Source: Thermococcus celericrescens
GTDB lineage: Archaea; Methanobacteriota_B; Thermococci; Thermococcales; Thermococcaceae
NCBI RefSeq assembly: GCF_001484195.1
Contig: NZ_LLYW01000019.1
Coordinates: forward strand, 1-64,000
Direction: 5' to 3'
Length of the DNA stretch: 64,000 nucleotides
A program made the position numbers and the translations under genes. Below, one piece after another: positions 19,165-27,026 of the stretch. How positions within the stretch are numbered: position 1 is the first letter of the stretch; each line of letters opens with the position of its first letter. Below the pieces are notes generated by a model. The model did no database searches. It was not told where the DNA came from and saw nothing but the letters and a program-made list of their open reading frames with translations.

Positions 19165-20451
19165 TCATTCGGCCGCTTTTTTCTTCCTCCTGCCCCAGCT
19201 TATCTGGGCCGTTAGGATTCTCTCGGAGGAGAACAGCCTTGCCGTGGCGTAGAGTATACCCACCGCTATGGCGGCCAGGTAGATGGCACTGACCGCTATT
19301 GCCCTGTAGTTCTCCACCAGCACGTATCTGTAGTCGAGTATCGGATGGGTGAAGGGTATCGCTTTAAGGACGTATTGAAAGACCACCGGAAGGTCCCCAA
19401 TGTCGGTGTACATAAGTATGAACGCCGGAAACGCCAGGGGCAGGATTACCGCGCTGACCAGCGTTGTTGCGCTCTGGACGTCTTCGGCGAAGGTTGCCAC
19501 TATCATAGCCAGGCTGAGGGAGATTATTATCGTCAGGAACACCACGAGGGCGAACATCGCCGCGCCCGTCGGCGTTACCATGAGGCCGAGGTCCCCAAGA
19601 CTGACCCCCAGCTCTCCCCCCATGAATGAGCCCATGTACTGCCGCATTCCTATCATGTACGCCACCGCCGCGACCAGGCCCATCATGGCGGTTCCGAATA
19701 TCTTGGCCCCGACTATATGAGTTCTGGGAACCGGAAGTGTCAGCAACGTTTCCAGCGTTTTGTTTTCCTTTTCACTCGCTATGGCTCCAGCGGCCATCTG
19801 GGAGGTTATCATGACCATAAGGAAGATTATCAGGGGTATCGTGAATGCCTGGGACGCTATTACTCCCGAGACAACCCCCGGTGGAACATCGACCACCCTG
19901 TCGTTTATGTAAGACCTGCTCTCCACGGTTATCGGATGCAGAACCGCGTCCGGATTTTCGGCACCCAGTGCGGCCACCTTAAGGCGAGCTATCTCATCGC
20001 TCAGTATCCCTATGACGGCGCTTATCCTGCCCTCACTGACGCTCTCTTTCATTCCCGTCCCCACGCTCAGAAAGATGCCGTATATCTCGACCGTGGCAGT
20101 TTCGTTCGCCGTCAGCTTGGCGGAGAAGTCCCTGGGGATAACCACCAGAACGTTCTGTTTATTCTCCACCGCCCATTGAAGCGCTCCTTCGAGCGTCGTG
20201 GCGTTTACAAGGGTTACGCTGGTGTTGGGGGCCGTCTTGAGCGCATCCACTAGGGCATCTCCGTAACGTCCCTCGTCAAAGTTCACTATCGTCACGTGCG
20301 TCGTCCCGGTTGCCTGCTCCATTCCTACCTGTATGAACTTCCCCATCATGGGGTAGATTATCAGGGGGACTATTATGAGACCGAAGAGCAGCTTTCTGTC
20401 CCTGAAGAGGTTCGTGAGCTCCTTCTTGGCCATCACCCAGAAGTCGCTCAT
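19165..20451 (-). CDS. ABC-2 type exporter permease (NatB-like)
   Basis: A 428-residue permease. One N-terminal helix (LLFGLIIVPLIIYPMMG) is followed by a ~170-residue extracytoplasmic domain and then five or six helices from about residue 210, the NatB/ABC2_membrane_3 arrangement. The cytoplasmic N-terminus KKELTNLFRDRKLL is the usual coupling region. It overlaps the ATPase gene by four bases and forms the export pump with it. Substrate unknown; the relatives NatAB export Na+ in Bacillus, and many archaeal versions are uncharacterised. Confidence 0.88.
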   Translation of the reverse strand: MSDFWVMAKKELTNLFRDRKLLFGLIIVPLIIYPMMGKFIQVGMEQATGTTHVTIVNFDEGRYGDALVDALKTAPNTSVTLVNATTLEGALQWAVENKQNVLVVIPRDFSAKLTANETATVEIYGIFLSVGTGMKESVSEGRISAVIGILSDEIARLKVAALGAENPDAVLHPITVESRSYINDRVVDVPPGVVSGVIASQAFTIPLIIFLMVMITSQMAAGAIASEKENKTLETLLTLPVPRTHIVGAKIFGTAMMGLVAAVAYMIGMRQYMGSFMGGELGVSLGDLGLMVTPTGAAMFALVVFLTIIISLSLAMIVATFAEDVQSATTLVSAVILPLAFPAFILMYTDIGDLPVVFQYVLKAIPFTHPILDYRYVLVENYRAIAVSAIYLAAIAVGILYATARLFSSERILTAQISWGRRKKKAAE

Positions 20452-21206
20452 GCCCCCTCACCCCCGATCGGCTCGTTCGCTTCCGCCCCCACCGCGGTCA
20501 TGAAGACCTCCTCCAGGTTCTCGGCGCCGTACTTGTCCTTCAGCTCCTTGGGGGTTCCCAGTTCAACTATCCTCCCCCCTGCTATCATCGCCACCCTGTC
20601 GCAGAGAAATTCTACCTCGAGCATGTTGTGGCTTGAGAGCAGGAAGGTGACCCCTTCGGTTCTTGCAAAGCGCCTAATCGTCTGCCGTATTTCGTACGCG
20701 TTAACTATGTCCAGCCCGCTCGCCGGCTCGTCCAGTATTGCCAGCTTCGGCTTCACCATGAGCGCCCTCGCTATGAGGAGCTTCCTCGTCATTCCCTTGG
20801 AGTACGTCGACACCTTGTCGTGCAGCCTCTCCCCAAGCCCGCTGAGTTCAACCCCCAGCTCGAGCATCTCCCTTGCCCTCTCATCATCTTTGGAGTAGAG
20901 CCGCGCCATGAACTGGAGGTATTCGTAGCCGGTGAGGTTCTTGTATGCCCCCGCCTCTTCGGGCAGGTAGCTGATGATCTCCCTGACTCTGTCGGCTTCC
21001 CTCACCACGTCGTGGCCGTCTATCTTCGCGCTCCCGCCCGTCGGCTTGAGAAGCGTCGAGAGTATCTTGAGAGTCGTGCTCTTTCCGGCGCCGTTGGGAC
21101 CGATGAGCCCGAATATTTCGCCCTCGCTGATGGAGAAGCTTATTCCCTTGAGGGCCTTCACCTTTCCGTAGTCCTTCTCCAGATTCAAAACTTCAACCAT
21201 GGCCAT
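20448..21206 (-). CDS. ABC transporter ATPase (NatA-like)
   Basis: A 252-residue nucleotide-binding subunit. Walker A is GPNGAGKST, the Q loop lies near YLPEEAGAY, the signature is a degenerate YSKGMTRKL instead of LSGGQ, and Walker B is LAILDEPASGLD. The start at 21206 follows GGAGGGT; the longer frame opening at 21332 crosses the upstream gene. Together with the downstream permease and the upstream XRE regulator and DUF2178 proteins it makes a five- to six-gene regulated operon. Confidence 0.92.
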   Translation of the reverse strand: MAMVEVLNLEKDYGKVKALKGISFSISEGEIFGLIGPNGAGKSTTLKILSTLLKPTGGSAKIDGHDVVREADRVREIISYLPEEAGAYKNLTGYEYLQFMARLYSKDDERAREMLELGVELSGLGERLHDKVSTYSKGMTRKLLIARALMVKPKLAILDEPASGLDIVNAYEIRQTIRRFARTEGVTFLLSSHNMLEVEFLCDRVAMIAGGRIVELGTPKELKDKYGAENLEEVFMTAVGAEANEPIGGEGA

Positions 21207-21561
21207 GCTTGACCCTCCCCACCTTGTAAACGAGCAGTCCAAGGGTGGCGAGCGCAACTCCAAAGAGAAAAACCACCCAGATTCCCGAGTATCCCCCGAT
21301 GAATGCAGTTCCAAGCCCGATGGCGACTCCAAGCCAGCCGTTTAATTCGTGATCGTTTTTAAAGCCGTGGTCGAGCCCCAGGAGCAGCGCCCCAACCACA
21401 ACCAGCCCGAGCTCGATAAGGAGCAGGGGAGTGTTGACCCCAGTGCAGACCCTGCCGCTCGGCACCTCCACGCAGGCCAGCCTTTCGATGGGTGGTCTGA
21501 CCAGGGAGAGCCCTATTCCGAGGAGATAGGCCAGCCCCCCAGCGACCGTTCTAGCCTTCAT
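21193..21561 (-). CDS. Four-helix membrane protein of the XRE/ABC operon
   Basis: A 122-residue hydrophobic protein, unrecognised. Helices lie at about 5-22, 45-63, 75-92 and 95-112, with a short Cys-containing loop ([12 protein letters not shown]) between the first two. The ATG at 21561 follows GGTG by six bases. It overlaps the XRE regulator gene upstream and the ATPase gene downstream, so it belongs to the transporter operon; it may be an accessory membrane subunit. Confidence 0.65.
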   Translation of the reverse strand: MKARTVAGGLAYLLGIGLSLVRPPIERLACVEVPSGRVCTGVNTPLLLIELGLVVVGALLLGLDHGFKNDHELNGWLGVAIGLGTAFIGGYSGIWVVFLFGVALATLGLLVYKVGRVKHGHG

Positions 21562-21760
21562 CCCCATCACCCCCGTGGATGAAAATATCCTCGATTTTAA
21601 CGCCGAAAAAGTGAGCTATCCTGAACGCCAGTCTCAAGGAGGGGTCATATCTTCCCTTCTCAATGGCTATTATCGTCTGTCTTGTAACCCCGAGGGCTTT
21701 CGCCAGCTCCTCCTGCGTCAGCCCCCTTGCCTCCCTCAGCTCACGCAGGCGGTTCTTCAC
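21551..21760 (-). CDS. XRE-family helix-turn-helix regulator
   Basis: A 69-residue Cro/C1-type repressor: [38 protein letters not shown] is a complete five-helix HTH, and [12 protein letters not shown] closes the domain. This short form (YozG/Mth-like) commonly accompanies DUF2178 membrane proteins and ABC exporters in Thermococcales. It most likely binds the tandem dyads in front of the operon (22522-22553), which is inference from position. Confidence 0.93.
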   Translation of the reverse strand: MKNRLRELREARGLTQEELAKALGVTRQTIIAIEKGRYDPSLRLAFRIAHFFGVKIEDIFIHGGDGDEG

Positions 21761-22129
21761 TCACATCACCCTTTCGTAGTGGTACTGTGAGATCACGAGG
21801 GCAACCACACCAACCGCGAGCGGAATCAGGAGCTTTGTGGCGGTTTCTGTGTTCCCGTTTGAGTACTCCCACAGGTATTCGGCAAAGAGGACTATGCTGA
21901 CTACAGCGAATGCGTTTCTCGTGCTTTTGGCACTTATCAGCTCGGTTCTCTCGTCCTCTACCCTTTCCACCCTGGAGTTGTAGTACCGGTTCAGGGCGTA
22001 GACCAGGAGAACGCCCAGGAGGAATATCCCCACGGCTAGGGATGCCTTTCCCGACTTGGTTGAGTATGCAAGTCCGATGACCATCACGGCGATTAAACCC
22101 GCGAGCAGGCCTTCGTACTTTAAGTTCAC
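21761..22129 (-). CDS. DUF2178 membrane protein (second copy)
   Basis: A 122-residue protein with two pairs of membrane helices and a cytoplasmic loop RVERVEDERTELISAKSTRNAF, where the conserved DERT motif of DUF2178 is seen. It ends QYHYERVM, closely like the end of its upstream neighbour (KHHYARVM), so the two arose by tandem duplication. DUF2178 has no established function; association with XRE regulators suggests a membrane sensor. Starts immediately after the preceding gene stops and abuts the regulator gene. Confidence 0.75.
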   Translation of the reverse strand: MNLKYEGLLAGLIAVMVIGLAYSTKSGKASLAVGIFLLGVLLVYALNRYYNSRVERVEDERTELISAKSTRNAFAVVSIVLFAEYLWEYSNGNTETATKLLIPLAVGVVALVISQYHYERVM

Positions 22130-22510
22130 TCACATCACCCTCGCGTAGTGATGCTTCAGGTACAGTTTTAGGGCCGAGGTCAGAACCATCAGGCTGAGGG
22201 CCAGGTAATAGGCACTCCTCAGGTTTGGGTCCTTCTCGGAGAGAACAGAAAGCACCACGACCGCAAAGGCCAGGGCCAACACCAGCACCTGGAGGGTTCT
22301 CCGTGAGGCCATCTCCTCGATGCGGAGCGTTCTCTCGTCGCTTATGATTTCACCGCGCCTTTTGAGCCACTCGGCGTAGAGGAACGAAACCGCGATTGCC
22401 GCCGCCAGGACGCCAAAAGCTAGTGCAACGTTTCCCATCCACAGCGCTACGGCCAGTAAAAAGGCCGTTGTTGCAGGAATTGAGTAGCCTATAATTCTCC
22501 ATCTCTCCAT
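22130..22510 (-). CDS. DUF2178 membrane protein (first gene of the operon)
   Basis: A 126-residue protein with four helices and the central loop RRGEIISDERTLRIEEMASRRT containing the DERT motif. First gene of the operon DUF2178-DUF2178-XRE-membrane protein-ATPase-permease. The ATG at 22510 follows GGTGAG. The promoter upstream has a TATA box (CTTATAAGG, about 22556-22564) followed by two tandem dyads. Confidence 0.75.
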   Translation of the reverse strand: MERWRIIGYSIPATTAFLLAVALWMGNVALAFGVLAAAIAVSFLYAEWLKRRGEIISDERTLRIEEMASRRTLQVLVLALAFAVVVLSVLSEKDPNLRSAYYLALSLMVLTSALKLYLKHHYARVM

Positions 22511-22521
22511 GCTCTCACCAT

Positions 22522-22553
22522 GTAAAGTTTCCTTTACGTAAAGCTTCCTTTAC
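22522..22553. promoter_or_regulatory. Tandem operator: two adjacent 16-bp dyads
   Basis: GTAAAGTTTCCTTTAC at 22522-22537 is followed without a gap by GTAAAGCTTCCTTTAC at 22538-22553. Each is an inverted repeat GTAAAG-n4-CTTTAC. They lie between the operon's TATA box and its first ATG, so a bound repressor would cover the start of transcription. The XRE protein encoded three genes downstream is the natural candidate. Confidence 0.75.
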
Positions 22554-22611
22554 ATCCTTATAAGCCTTTTCCCTCAAAGTTTTTAAAGCGCCGGGGAGAA
22601 GTTCAATCCGC

Positions 22612-22699
22612 GCGGGGGTTGCCGAGCCTGGCCAAAGGCGCGGGATTTAGGGTCCCGTCCCGTAGGGGTTCGCGGGTTCAAATCCCGTCCCCCGCACCA
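22612..22699 (+). tRNA. tRNA-Leu (anticodon UAG)
   Basis: A type II tRNA with acceptor arms GCGGGGG and CCCCCGC, discriminator A and an encoded CCA (22697-22699). The anticodon stem CGGGA/TCCCG encloses the loop TTTAGGG, giving anticodon TAG, which reads CUA leucine codons. A long variable arm (about 13 nt) and the T arm GCGGGTTCAAATCCCGT are present. No intron. A TATA-like TTTTTAAAG lies about 30 bases upstream. Confidence 0.97.
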
Positions 22700-23080
22700 C
22701 AGAAACTTTGCCTGCGCGACGTTGAAGCTCTGCTTCAACGCACGGGACGATAGTCCCGTTGAGTTTGATCAAGGTTGGTGATTCTTTTGTGAAGTGCTCT
22801 TTTGAGAGGGTTTGCATTTTTGAGTGGGGGTTTAGTGGGCAATTCCTTTTGAAGTTGCTTTGTTTGAGTGGGTTTACTTCTCCCGCGCTCCTGTGGAGCG
22901 CTTTTGGAGTCAAACCCACGTTTTGATGCTTGTGAAATGCGAATTCCAGCTTAAAATGGCAGTTTGGTAGTGCAAACTCCCTTCAACTGCACTTTAGGGG
23001 GAAGAATCACAAACTTGATGAAAGATGAAACTTTGCTTTGCAAAGTTTCTTTGGTCAAGCTTTGCGCAAGCAAAGCTTGC
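22700..23080. repeat. Gene-free, hairpin-rich segment behind tRNA-Leu
   Basis: No convincing gene is seen. Four strong perfect hairpins occur: 22721-22739 (8-bp stem GTTGAAGC, 3-nt loop), 22742-22759 (7-bp stem ACGGGAC, loop GATA), 23027-23049 (10-bp stem GAAACTTTGC, loop TTT) and 23056-23079 (10-bp stem CAAGCTTTGC, loop GCAA). The last two abut the stop of the minus-strand gene at 23081. Base composition is more AT-rich than the flanking genes. A position just 3' of a tRNA is a common site for integrated elements, so this may be a worn remnant. Confidence 0.55.
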
Positions 23081-23410
23081 TCACGGCAGTTTGAGCTCGA
23101 TTCTTACGTCTTCATCCATCAGGACGAAGAGGATCAGCGCCGAGAGGAGGGTCAGCGTTGCCGCCGGAAGGGACAGTCCCACCATCACCCAGAGGAGTCC
23201 AAAGAGCAGGTCCAGGAGGGCTATGTACGCCGAGAGGTCCACGATTGTCTCGTGTCCCACCCAAACCCCGTAGGCGAAGAGCAGGTGCACGCTCCCAACG
23301 AGGATGTAGCCAAAAAACGTGTACCTCTCCCCGAAACTCATCGCGGCTATGCCGTAGAAGAAAACCGCGAGGAATGTAAAGAAAGAAACGACGAGGGGCT
23401 TAGGCCGCAT
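23081..23410 (-). CDS. Small membrane protein, unknown family
   Basis: A 109-residue protein with four hydrophobic helices (about 7-24, 30-48, 57-74 and 80-97) and a short acidic end (DEDVRIELKLP). Not recognised. It overlaps the end of the MFS transporter gene by 11 bases and is probably its co-transcribed partner. Two 10-bp hairpins lie immediately after its stop. Confidence 0.65.
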   Translation of the reverse strand: MRPKPLVVSFFTFLAVFFYGIAAMSFGERYTFFGYILVGSVHLLFAYGVWVGHETIVDLSAYIALLDLLFGLLWVMVGLSLPAATLTLLSALILFVLMDEDVRIELKLP

Positions 23411-24602
23411 CGCCGAGCTCCTCCACGGGGAGCTTCATCCTTGCCGAGGCAAGGAGCAGAAGGACTCCGAGGATTGCCATGCTGAGGTATATCAGCATCC
23501 CCGTAGTCACGCCGTGGACGAGGACGAACATTACGTTGGGGGCCACTGCGTTGGCGGAGTTGGAGATGAGGCCGAGGGCGAAGCTGGCCTCCGGATAGAT
23601 TTTCTTCGGGTACGTTGCCGGTGCCGTCGTCCAGAAGGCAGGTCCAGTTCCCTGGACTATTCCGGTAATCGCGATTCCTAGGAGTGCCAGTGTGTAGTCG
23701 TTCGCCGAGATTGCCTTCCAGACGATGAAGATTCCCGCAAAGGTCACCGCGTAGGAGAGCGTCATGACGCTTACTATGGCCTTGAAGAGACCTCTGTTGC
23801 TGGTGTTCTTGACTGAGAGGCGGTAGCCGAGGTAGCCCATTATTATGGACCAGAGTGCCATTGAGACCTCGAGCGTCATAACAAGGTTCGCAACCTGGGC
23901 ATCGCTGAATTTGACGTTGTGGAGCGTGAATGAGCCGAGGGTAAAGATTATCCAGAGTGCGGGAAAGAACGTAAAGCCGAAGACCCAAGTGAAGGGCATC
24001 TTCCAGACGTTTGAGCCTGAGGAGTGCTTCCCCTTTGGAATCTCGAAGTCCTCAATGAAGAGCCACCAGAGGGCAAGCACAGCGTACATTACAACGGCCG
24101 AAACGAGGAACGCAACCTTGACGGCTCCCCAATCAGAGTAGTTGTGGGAGGCCCATTTGGCGAGGTTTATGCCATAGATTCCACCCCAGAATATGCCTGA
24201 GAGGATTATGCCCTTGGCAAAGGGCCTCTCGGCGACGAAGAGCCTTCCAATCTGGTTGCTGAAGACAGCTATGAGCGCGACTATGAAACCTTGGAAGAAG
24301 CGGAGCGCCACAACTCCACCCCAGCTCGGCATGAACGGAATCAGCAACTGCGGTATCGCCGCGAAGCTGATTATAAGGGCAACGCTCCTCTTGAAGGAGC
24401 CCTTGAACAGGCTCGTCCCACCGAGGAGGAACGCAACGAACAGACCGACGACGTAAGCGGTCTGCTGGTAGCCCATGGCCGCTTCGGTTATACCGTAGTG
24501 GTCTATCACAATCCCCGCGAACTTTTCAAGCATGTGCATGGTTCCAAAGCCCGCCGCGACGACGAGCGTGTTTAGAAGCACGGTAATCCATCTTTTCTCC
24601 AT
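23400..24602 (-). CDS. Major facilitator superfamily transporter
   Basis: A 400-residue protein with 12 predicted helices, starting MEKRWITVLLNTLVVAAGFGTMH. Conserved MFS-type features include the loop GGTSLFKGSFKRSVAL after helix 2 and the central cytoplasmic loop near residue 200 (IPKGKHSSGSNVWKMP). The ATG at 24602 follows GGAGGG. The substrate cannot be told from the sequence. It is followed by a small membrane protein and preceded by a GDT1-family gene on the same strand. Confidence 0.88.
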   Translation of the reverse strand: MEKRWITVLLNTLVVAAGFGTMHMLEKFAGIVIDHYGITEAAMGYQQTAYVVGLFVAFLLGGTSLFKGSFKRSVALIISFAAIPQLLIPFMPSWGGVVALRFFQGFIVALIAVFSNQIGRLFVAERPFAKGIILSGIFWGGIYGINLAKWASHNYSDWGAVKVAFLVSAVVMYAVLALWWLFIEDFEIPKGKHSSGSNVWKMPFTWVFGFTFFPALWIIFTLGSFTLHNVKFSDAQVANLVMTLEVSMALWSIIMGYLGYRLSVKNTSNRGLFKAIVSVMTLSYAVTFAGIFIVWKAISANDYTLALLGIAITGIVQGTGPAFWTTAPATYPKKIYPEASFALGLISNSANAVAPNVMFVLVHGVTTGMLIYLSMAILGVLLLLASARMKLPVEELGDAA

Positions 24603-24614
24603 GGGTCTCCCTCC

Positions 24615-24878
24615 TTATAGCTTTCCAAACAGCATCAAGATGCCAAATACTATGAAGAGCGCCCCTGCGAACTTGTGGACCAGTTCGAGGGGAATGAAGT
24701 CGCCGAGCTTGTCGCCGAGAACCGCACCGATGAGGTTCACGGCGGCCAGGCCCAGAATGGCCCCCACAAACGCTACCTTCCACCCGTATTTAGCCGCGAA
24801 GGCCATGGTTGCTAGCTGGGTCTTGTCTCCCAGCTCCGCCAGGAAAATGGCAAAGAATATGGCGAGGATGCCGTCCAT
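24615..24878 (-). CDS. GDT1/TMEM165-family (UPF0016) cation transporter, half-size
   Basis: An 87-residue protein with three helices and one copy of the signature ELGDKT (in FLAELGDKTQLATM). Bacterial and eukaryotic UPF0016 proteins carry two such motifs in about 200 residues and transport Mn2+ or Ca2+ in exchange for H+. A single-motif form must act as a dimer, as known for some small prokaryotic members. It lies 12 bases upstream of the MFS gene, both behind good GGAGG sites. Confidence 0.85.
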   Translation of the reverse strand: MDGILAIFFAIFLAELGDKTQLATMAFAAKYGWKVAFVGAILGLAAVNLIGAVLGDKLGDFIPLELVHKFAGALFIVFGILMLFGKL

Positions 24879-24888
24879 CGCGCCTCCC

Positions 24889-26067
24889 TCAAAGCTTTGA
24901 AAGTGCCTCGTTCATTCTCTCCATTGCCTCTGTGAGCTGGCTCTTCTTTGTGGCGTAGCTTATCCTTATCCAGCCCTCTCCGGCCTTGCCGAAGGCTGTT
25001 CCGGGTATGACGACAACGCCGGCGTTCTCGAGGAGCCAGTCTGCGAAGTCCTCGCTGCTCATCCCGAGCTCTGGGTCGATCTTGGCCCAGAGGTAGAAGG
25101 CGCCCTTCGGTCTGAACGGCGTGATGTGGGGCATCTTGCTGAGGTGGTGGAGAACCAGCTTCCTCCTCTCCGCGTAGGTCTGGCGCATTGCATCAAGGGC
25201 CTCCCAGCTGCGCTTGTCGCGGAGGGCGGTGATTCCTGCTATCTGAATGAAGGACGTGACGTTTCCAATGACGTAGGCGTGGAGCTTTATCATGTCCCTG
25301 ATAACCTGGGTGGGTGCTATGGTGAAGCCGAGGCGCCAGCCGGTCATGGCAAAGGTCTTGGAGAAGCTGTTCGCCAGAATCGTGTTGTCCGGGGCGTATT
25401 TGATCATCGGGTAGTGCTTCGCCCCCTCGTACAGGAAGTGCTCGTAGGGCTCGTCGCTCAGGATGTAGAGGTTGTAATCCTCCGCTATGTCCGCTATGGC
25501 CTTCACCGTCTTCTTTTTAAGAACTGCACCGGTGGGGTTGTTTGGATAGTTGATAACGAGCATTCTCGTTCTCTTGGTTATGGCCTCAACAAGCTCATCG
25601 GGGTCGATCTGGAACTCGTTCTCTTCGCGGAGGGGTATCCTCAGGATGCCGGCCTCGGCGATCTTTGCGTCTTCAACATAGCAGACGAAGGCCGGGTCTG
25701 GAATGATAACGTCATCGTCCTGCTCCAGAAGGGTCTGGAACGCGAGGTAGGTGGCCTCGTAGGCACCCGCGGTGACGATTATATCATTGGGGGAGATATC
25801 AACCTTGTAGTGGGTCTTGTAGTACTCAGCTATCGCTTCACGGAACTCGGGGATGCCCGCGTTGGGGGTGTAGTGGGTGTATCCCTCATCTATCGCCCTC
25901 TTCGCGGCCTCCTTTATGACGTCGGGGGTGTCAAAATCTGGCTCTCCTATTCCAAGGGAGATAACGTTTTCCATCTTCTTTGCCTTTTCGAAGAGCTCCC
26001 TAATCTTTGAGCGCTGGATGAGGTTTATTCTGCCCGCAAGGAAGTATTTGCGTTTTTTATATCTCAT
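24889..26067 (-). CDS. Class I/II PLP-dependent aminotransferase
   Basis: A 392-residue fold-type I aminotransferase. GIGEPDFDTP near residue 40, NYPNNPTGA near 175, the Schiff-base lysine in NSFSKTFAMTGWRLG near 235, and the substrate-carboxylate arginine in GWIRISYAT near 370 are all present. Related Thermococcales enzymes act on aspartate, aromatic amino acids or alanine with 2-oxoglutarate. Sequence alone does not settle the substrate. The Lys/Arg-rich N-terminal extension (MRYKKRKYFLAG) follows GGTGATG. Confidence 0.9.
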   Translation of the reverse strand: MRYKKRKYFLAGRINLIQRSKIRELFEKAKKMENVISLGIGEPDFDTPDVIKEAAKRAIDEGYTHYTPNAGIPEFREAIAEYYKTHYKVDISPNDIIVTAGAYEATYLAFQTLLEQDDDVIIPDPAFVCYVEDAKIAEAGILRIPLREENEFQIDPDELVEAITKRTRMLVINYPNNPTGAVLKKKTVKAIADIAEDYNLYILSDEPYEHFLYEGAKHYPMIKYAPDNTILANSFSKTFAMTGWRLGFTIAPTQVIRDMIKLHAYVIGNVTSFIQIAGITALRDKRSWEALDAMRQTYAERRKLVLHHLSKMPHITPFRPKGAFYLWAKIDPELGMSSEDFADWLLENAGVVVIPGTAFGKAGEGWIRISYATKKSQLTEAMERMNEALSKL

Positions 26068-26152
26068 GAGGACATCACCTCAGGCAGTCGGGAATGATGG
26101 AGGGATTTTATAAACCTATCCACCATAAAGCACGTGAATGGCCATTGGCTGC

Positions 26153-26560
26153 CTATAAAACTTCAACGAGAGCCGCCTTTTCAAAAAATCTTTTCGATTT
26201 TTCTGCCCCGCAGTCGGTCATGGGCAGCTCCTCCAGGTTCAGCTCCGCAAGAATCCCCCCTGCCCTATTGCGGCTTCCAAAGACCACCAGGTAATTCTCT
26301 CCATCCCTGACGCCGTGCTTTGCTATTGCATCTTTTATCTGGAGTGTTCCGGCGAGGCGGAGGAGGAGTTCGCCGCCGAGGGTTCTGGCATGGTTGGTGC
26401 CCCTCTCAAATGAACGGAGCGCTAAAAGCGCCGCAAACGCCACTTCTTCCCAGCATTCGCCGTTCACTATCTGAAAGTCACCGCCTATCAAGGGTATGAG
26501 TTCCCCGGCATTTTTTACGAATATTTTCGTGATGTGGAGATTTTCCGTTATTTCTTTCAT
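26153..26560 (-). CDS. cgi121: KEOPS complex subunit Cgi121
   Basis: A 135-residue protein of the Cgi121/TPRKB family. HARTLGGELLLRLAGTLQIKDAIAKHGV and the strand ENYLVVFGSRNRAG match the conserved core. In KEOPS (Kae1-Bud32-Cgi121-Pcc1) it binds Bud32 and the tRNA CCA end and supports t6A modification at position 37. Its ATG follows GGGGTGG. No other KEOPS gene is within the window, as is usual in archaea. Confidence 0.85.
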   Translation of the reverse strand: MKEITENLHITKIFVKNAGELIPLIGGDFQIVNGECWEEVAFAALLALRSFERGTNHARTLGGELLLRLAGTLQIKDAIAKHGVRDGENYLVVFGSRNRAGGILAELNLEELPMTDCGAEKSKRFFEKAALVEVL

Positions 26561-26651
26561 CGGGCCACCCCATCCCCGGTGGATTCTTCGACGTTAAAAC
26601 CCTTTCTGAGCCCTTCCTATGGGGTTATTTATGAATTTTTCGTAAATCCAA

Positions 26652-26695
26652 GATTTTCAAAAAATTTTTTGAAAATCATATTATCATGATAATAT
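26652..26695. promoter_or_regulatory. Two abutting perfect palindromes upstream of the RHH-FtsZ-ParA cluster
   Basis: 26652-26677 is a 26-bp palindrome (half-site GATTTTCAAAAAA). 26678-26695, starting at the next base, is an 18-bp palindrome (half-site ATATTATCA). The combined 44 bases are strongly AT-rich and lie about 75 bases before the RHH gene, upstream of a TATA-like TATTTAA near 26710. They may be operators, a centromere-like site, or an easily melted region. Confidence 0.65.
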
Positions 26696-26769
26696 TAAGT
26701 AAGCGCAAAGTATTTAACTAATTAAATCACTATTTATCCCAGCGGCTTGCTGAACTGGGTGGTGCAGGG

Positions 26770-26961
26770 ATGACCAAAATGCGTATCATCAGTGTACAGC
26801 TCCCTCAGGGACTGATCAACGCCATGGATCAGCTCGTTAGAAAGGGAGTCTATCCCAACAGGAGTGAGATAATCAGAGAGGCCATCCGCGAGCTTTTGAA
26901 GAAGGAGCTTTATCAGCTTGAGACGGGAGAACGCTCAACGCCTGAGTACATCCTAAAATAA
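26770..26961 (+). CDS. Ribbon-helix-helix DNA-binding protein
   Basis: A 63-residue RHH (CopG/Arc/MetJ-type) protein. The N-terminal strand MRIISVQLPQGLI is followed by two helices with YPNRSEIIREAIRELLK. Such proteins dimerise through the strand, which then inserts in the DNA major groove. The ATG at 26770 follows GGTG; a second ATG lies at 26779. It directly precedes ftsZ and follows the double palindrome, so it may bind that site; this is inference. Confidence 0.88.
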   Translation: MTKMRIISVQLPQGLINAMDQLVRKGVYPNRSEIIREAIRELLKKELYQLETGERSTPEYILK

Positions 26962-27026
26962 GCCGCTGAAATCAATGTTAAAATCAAAATCCCGCAATAG
27001 TCAAACCTAAATTGGGGGTTGGGGCA

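Noticed and set aside
22647-22919. 90-residue minus-strand frame across tRNA-Leu
   Set aside because: Runs through the tRNA gene on the opposite strand and has no translation signals.
22700-23080. CRISPR array
   Set aside because: Hairpins differ in sequence and are not separated by regular spacers; no cas gene is present.
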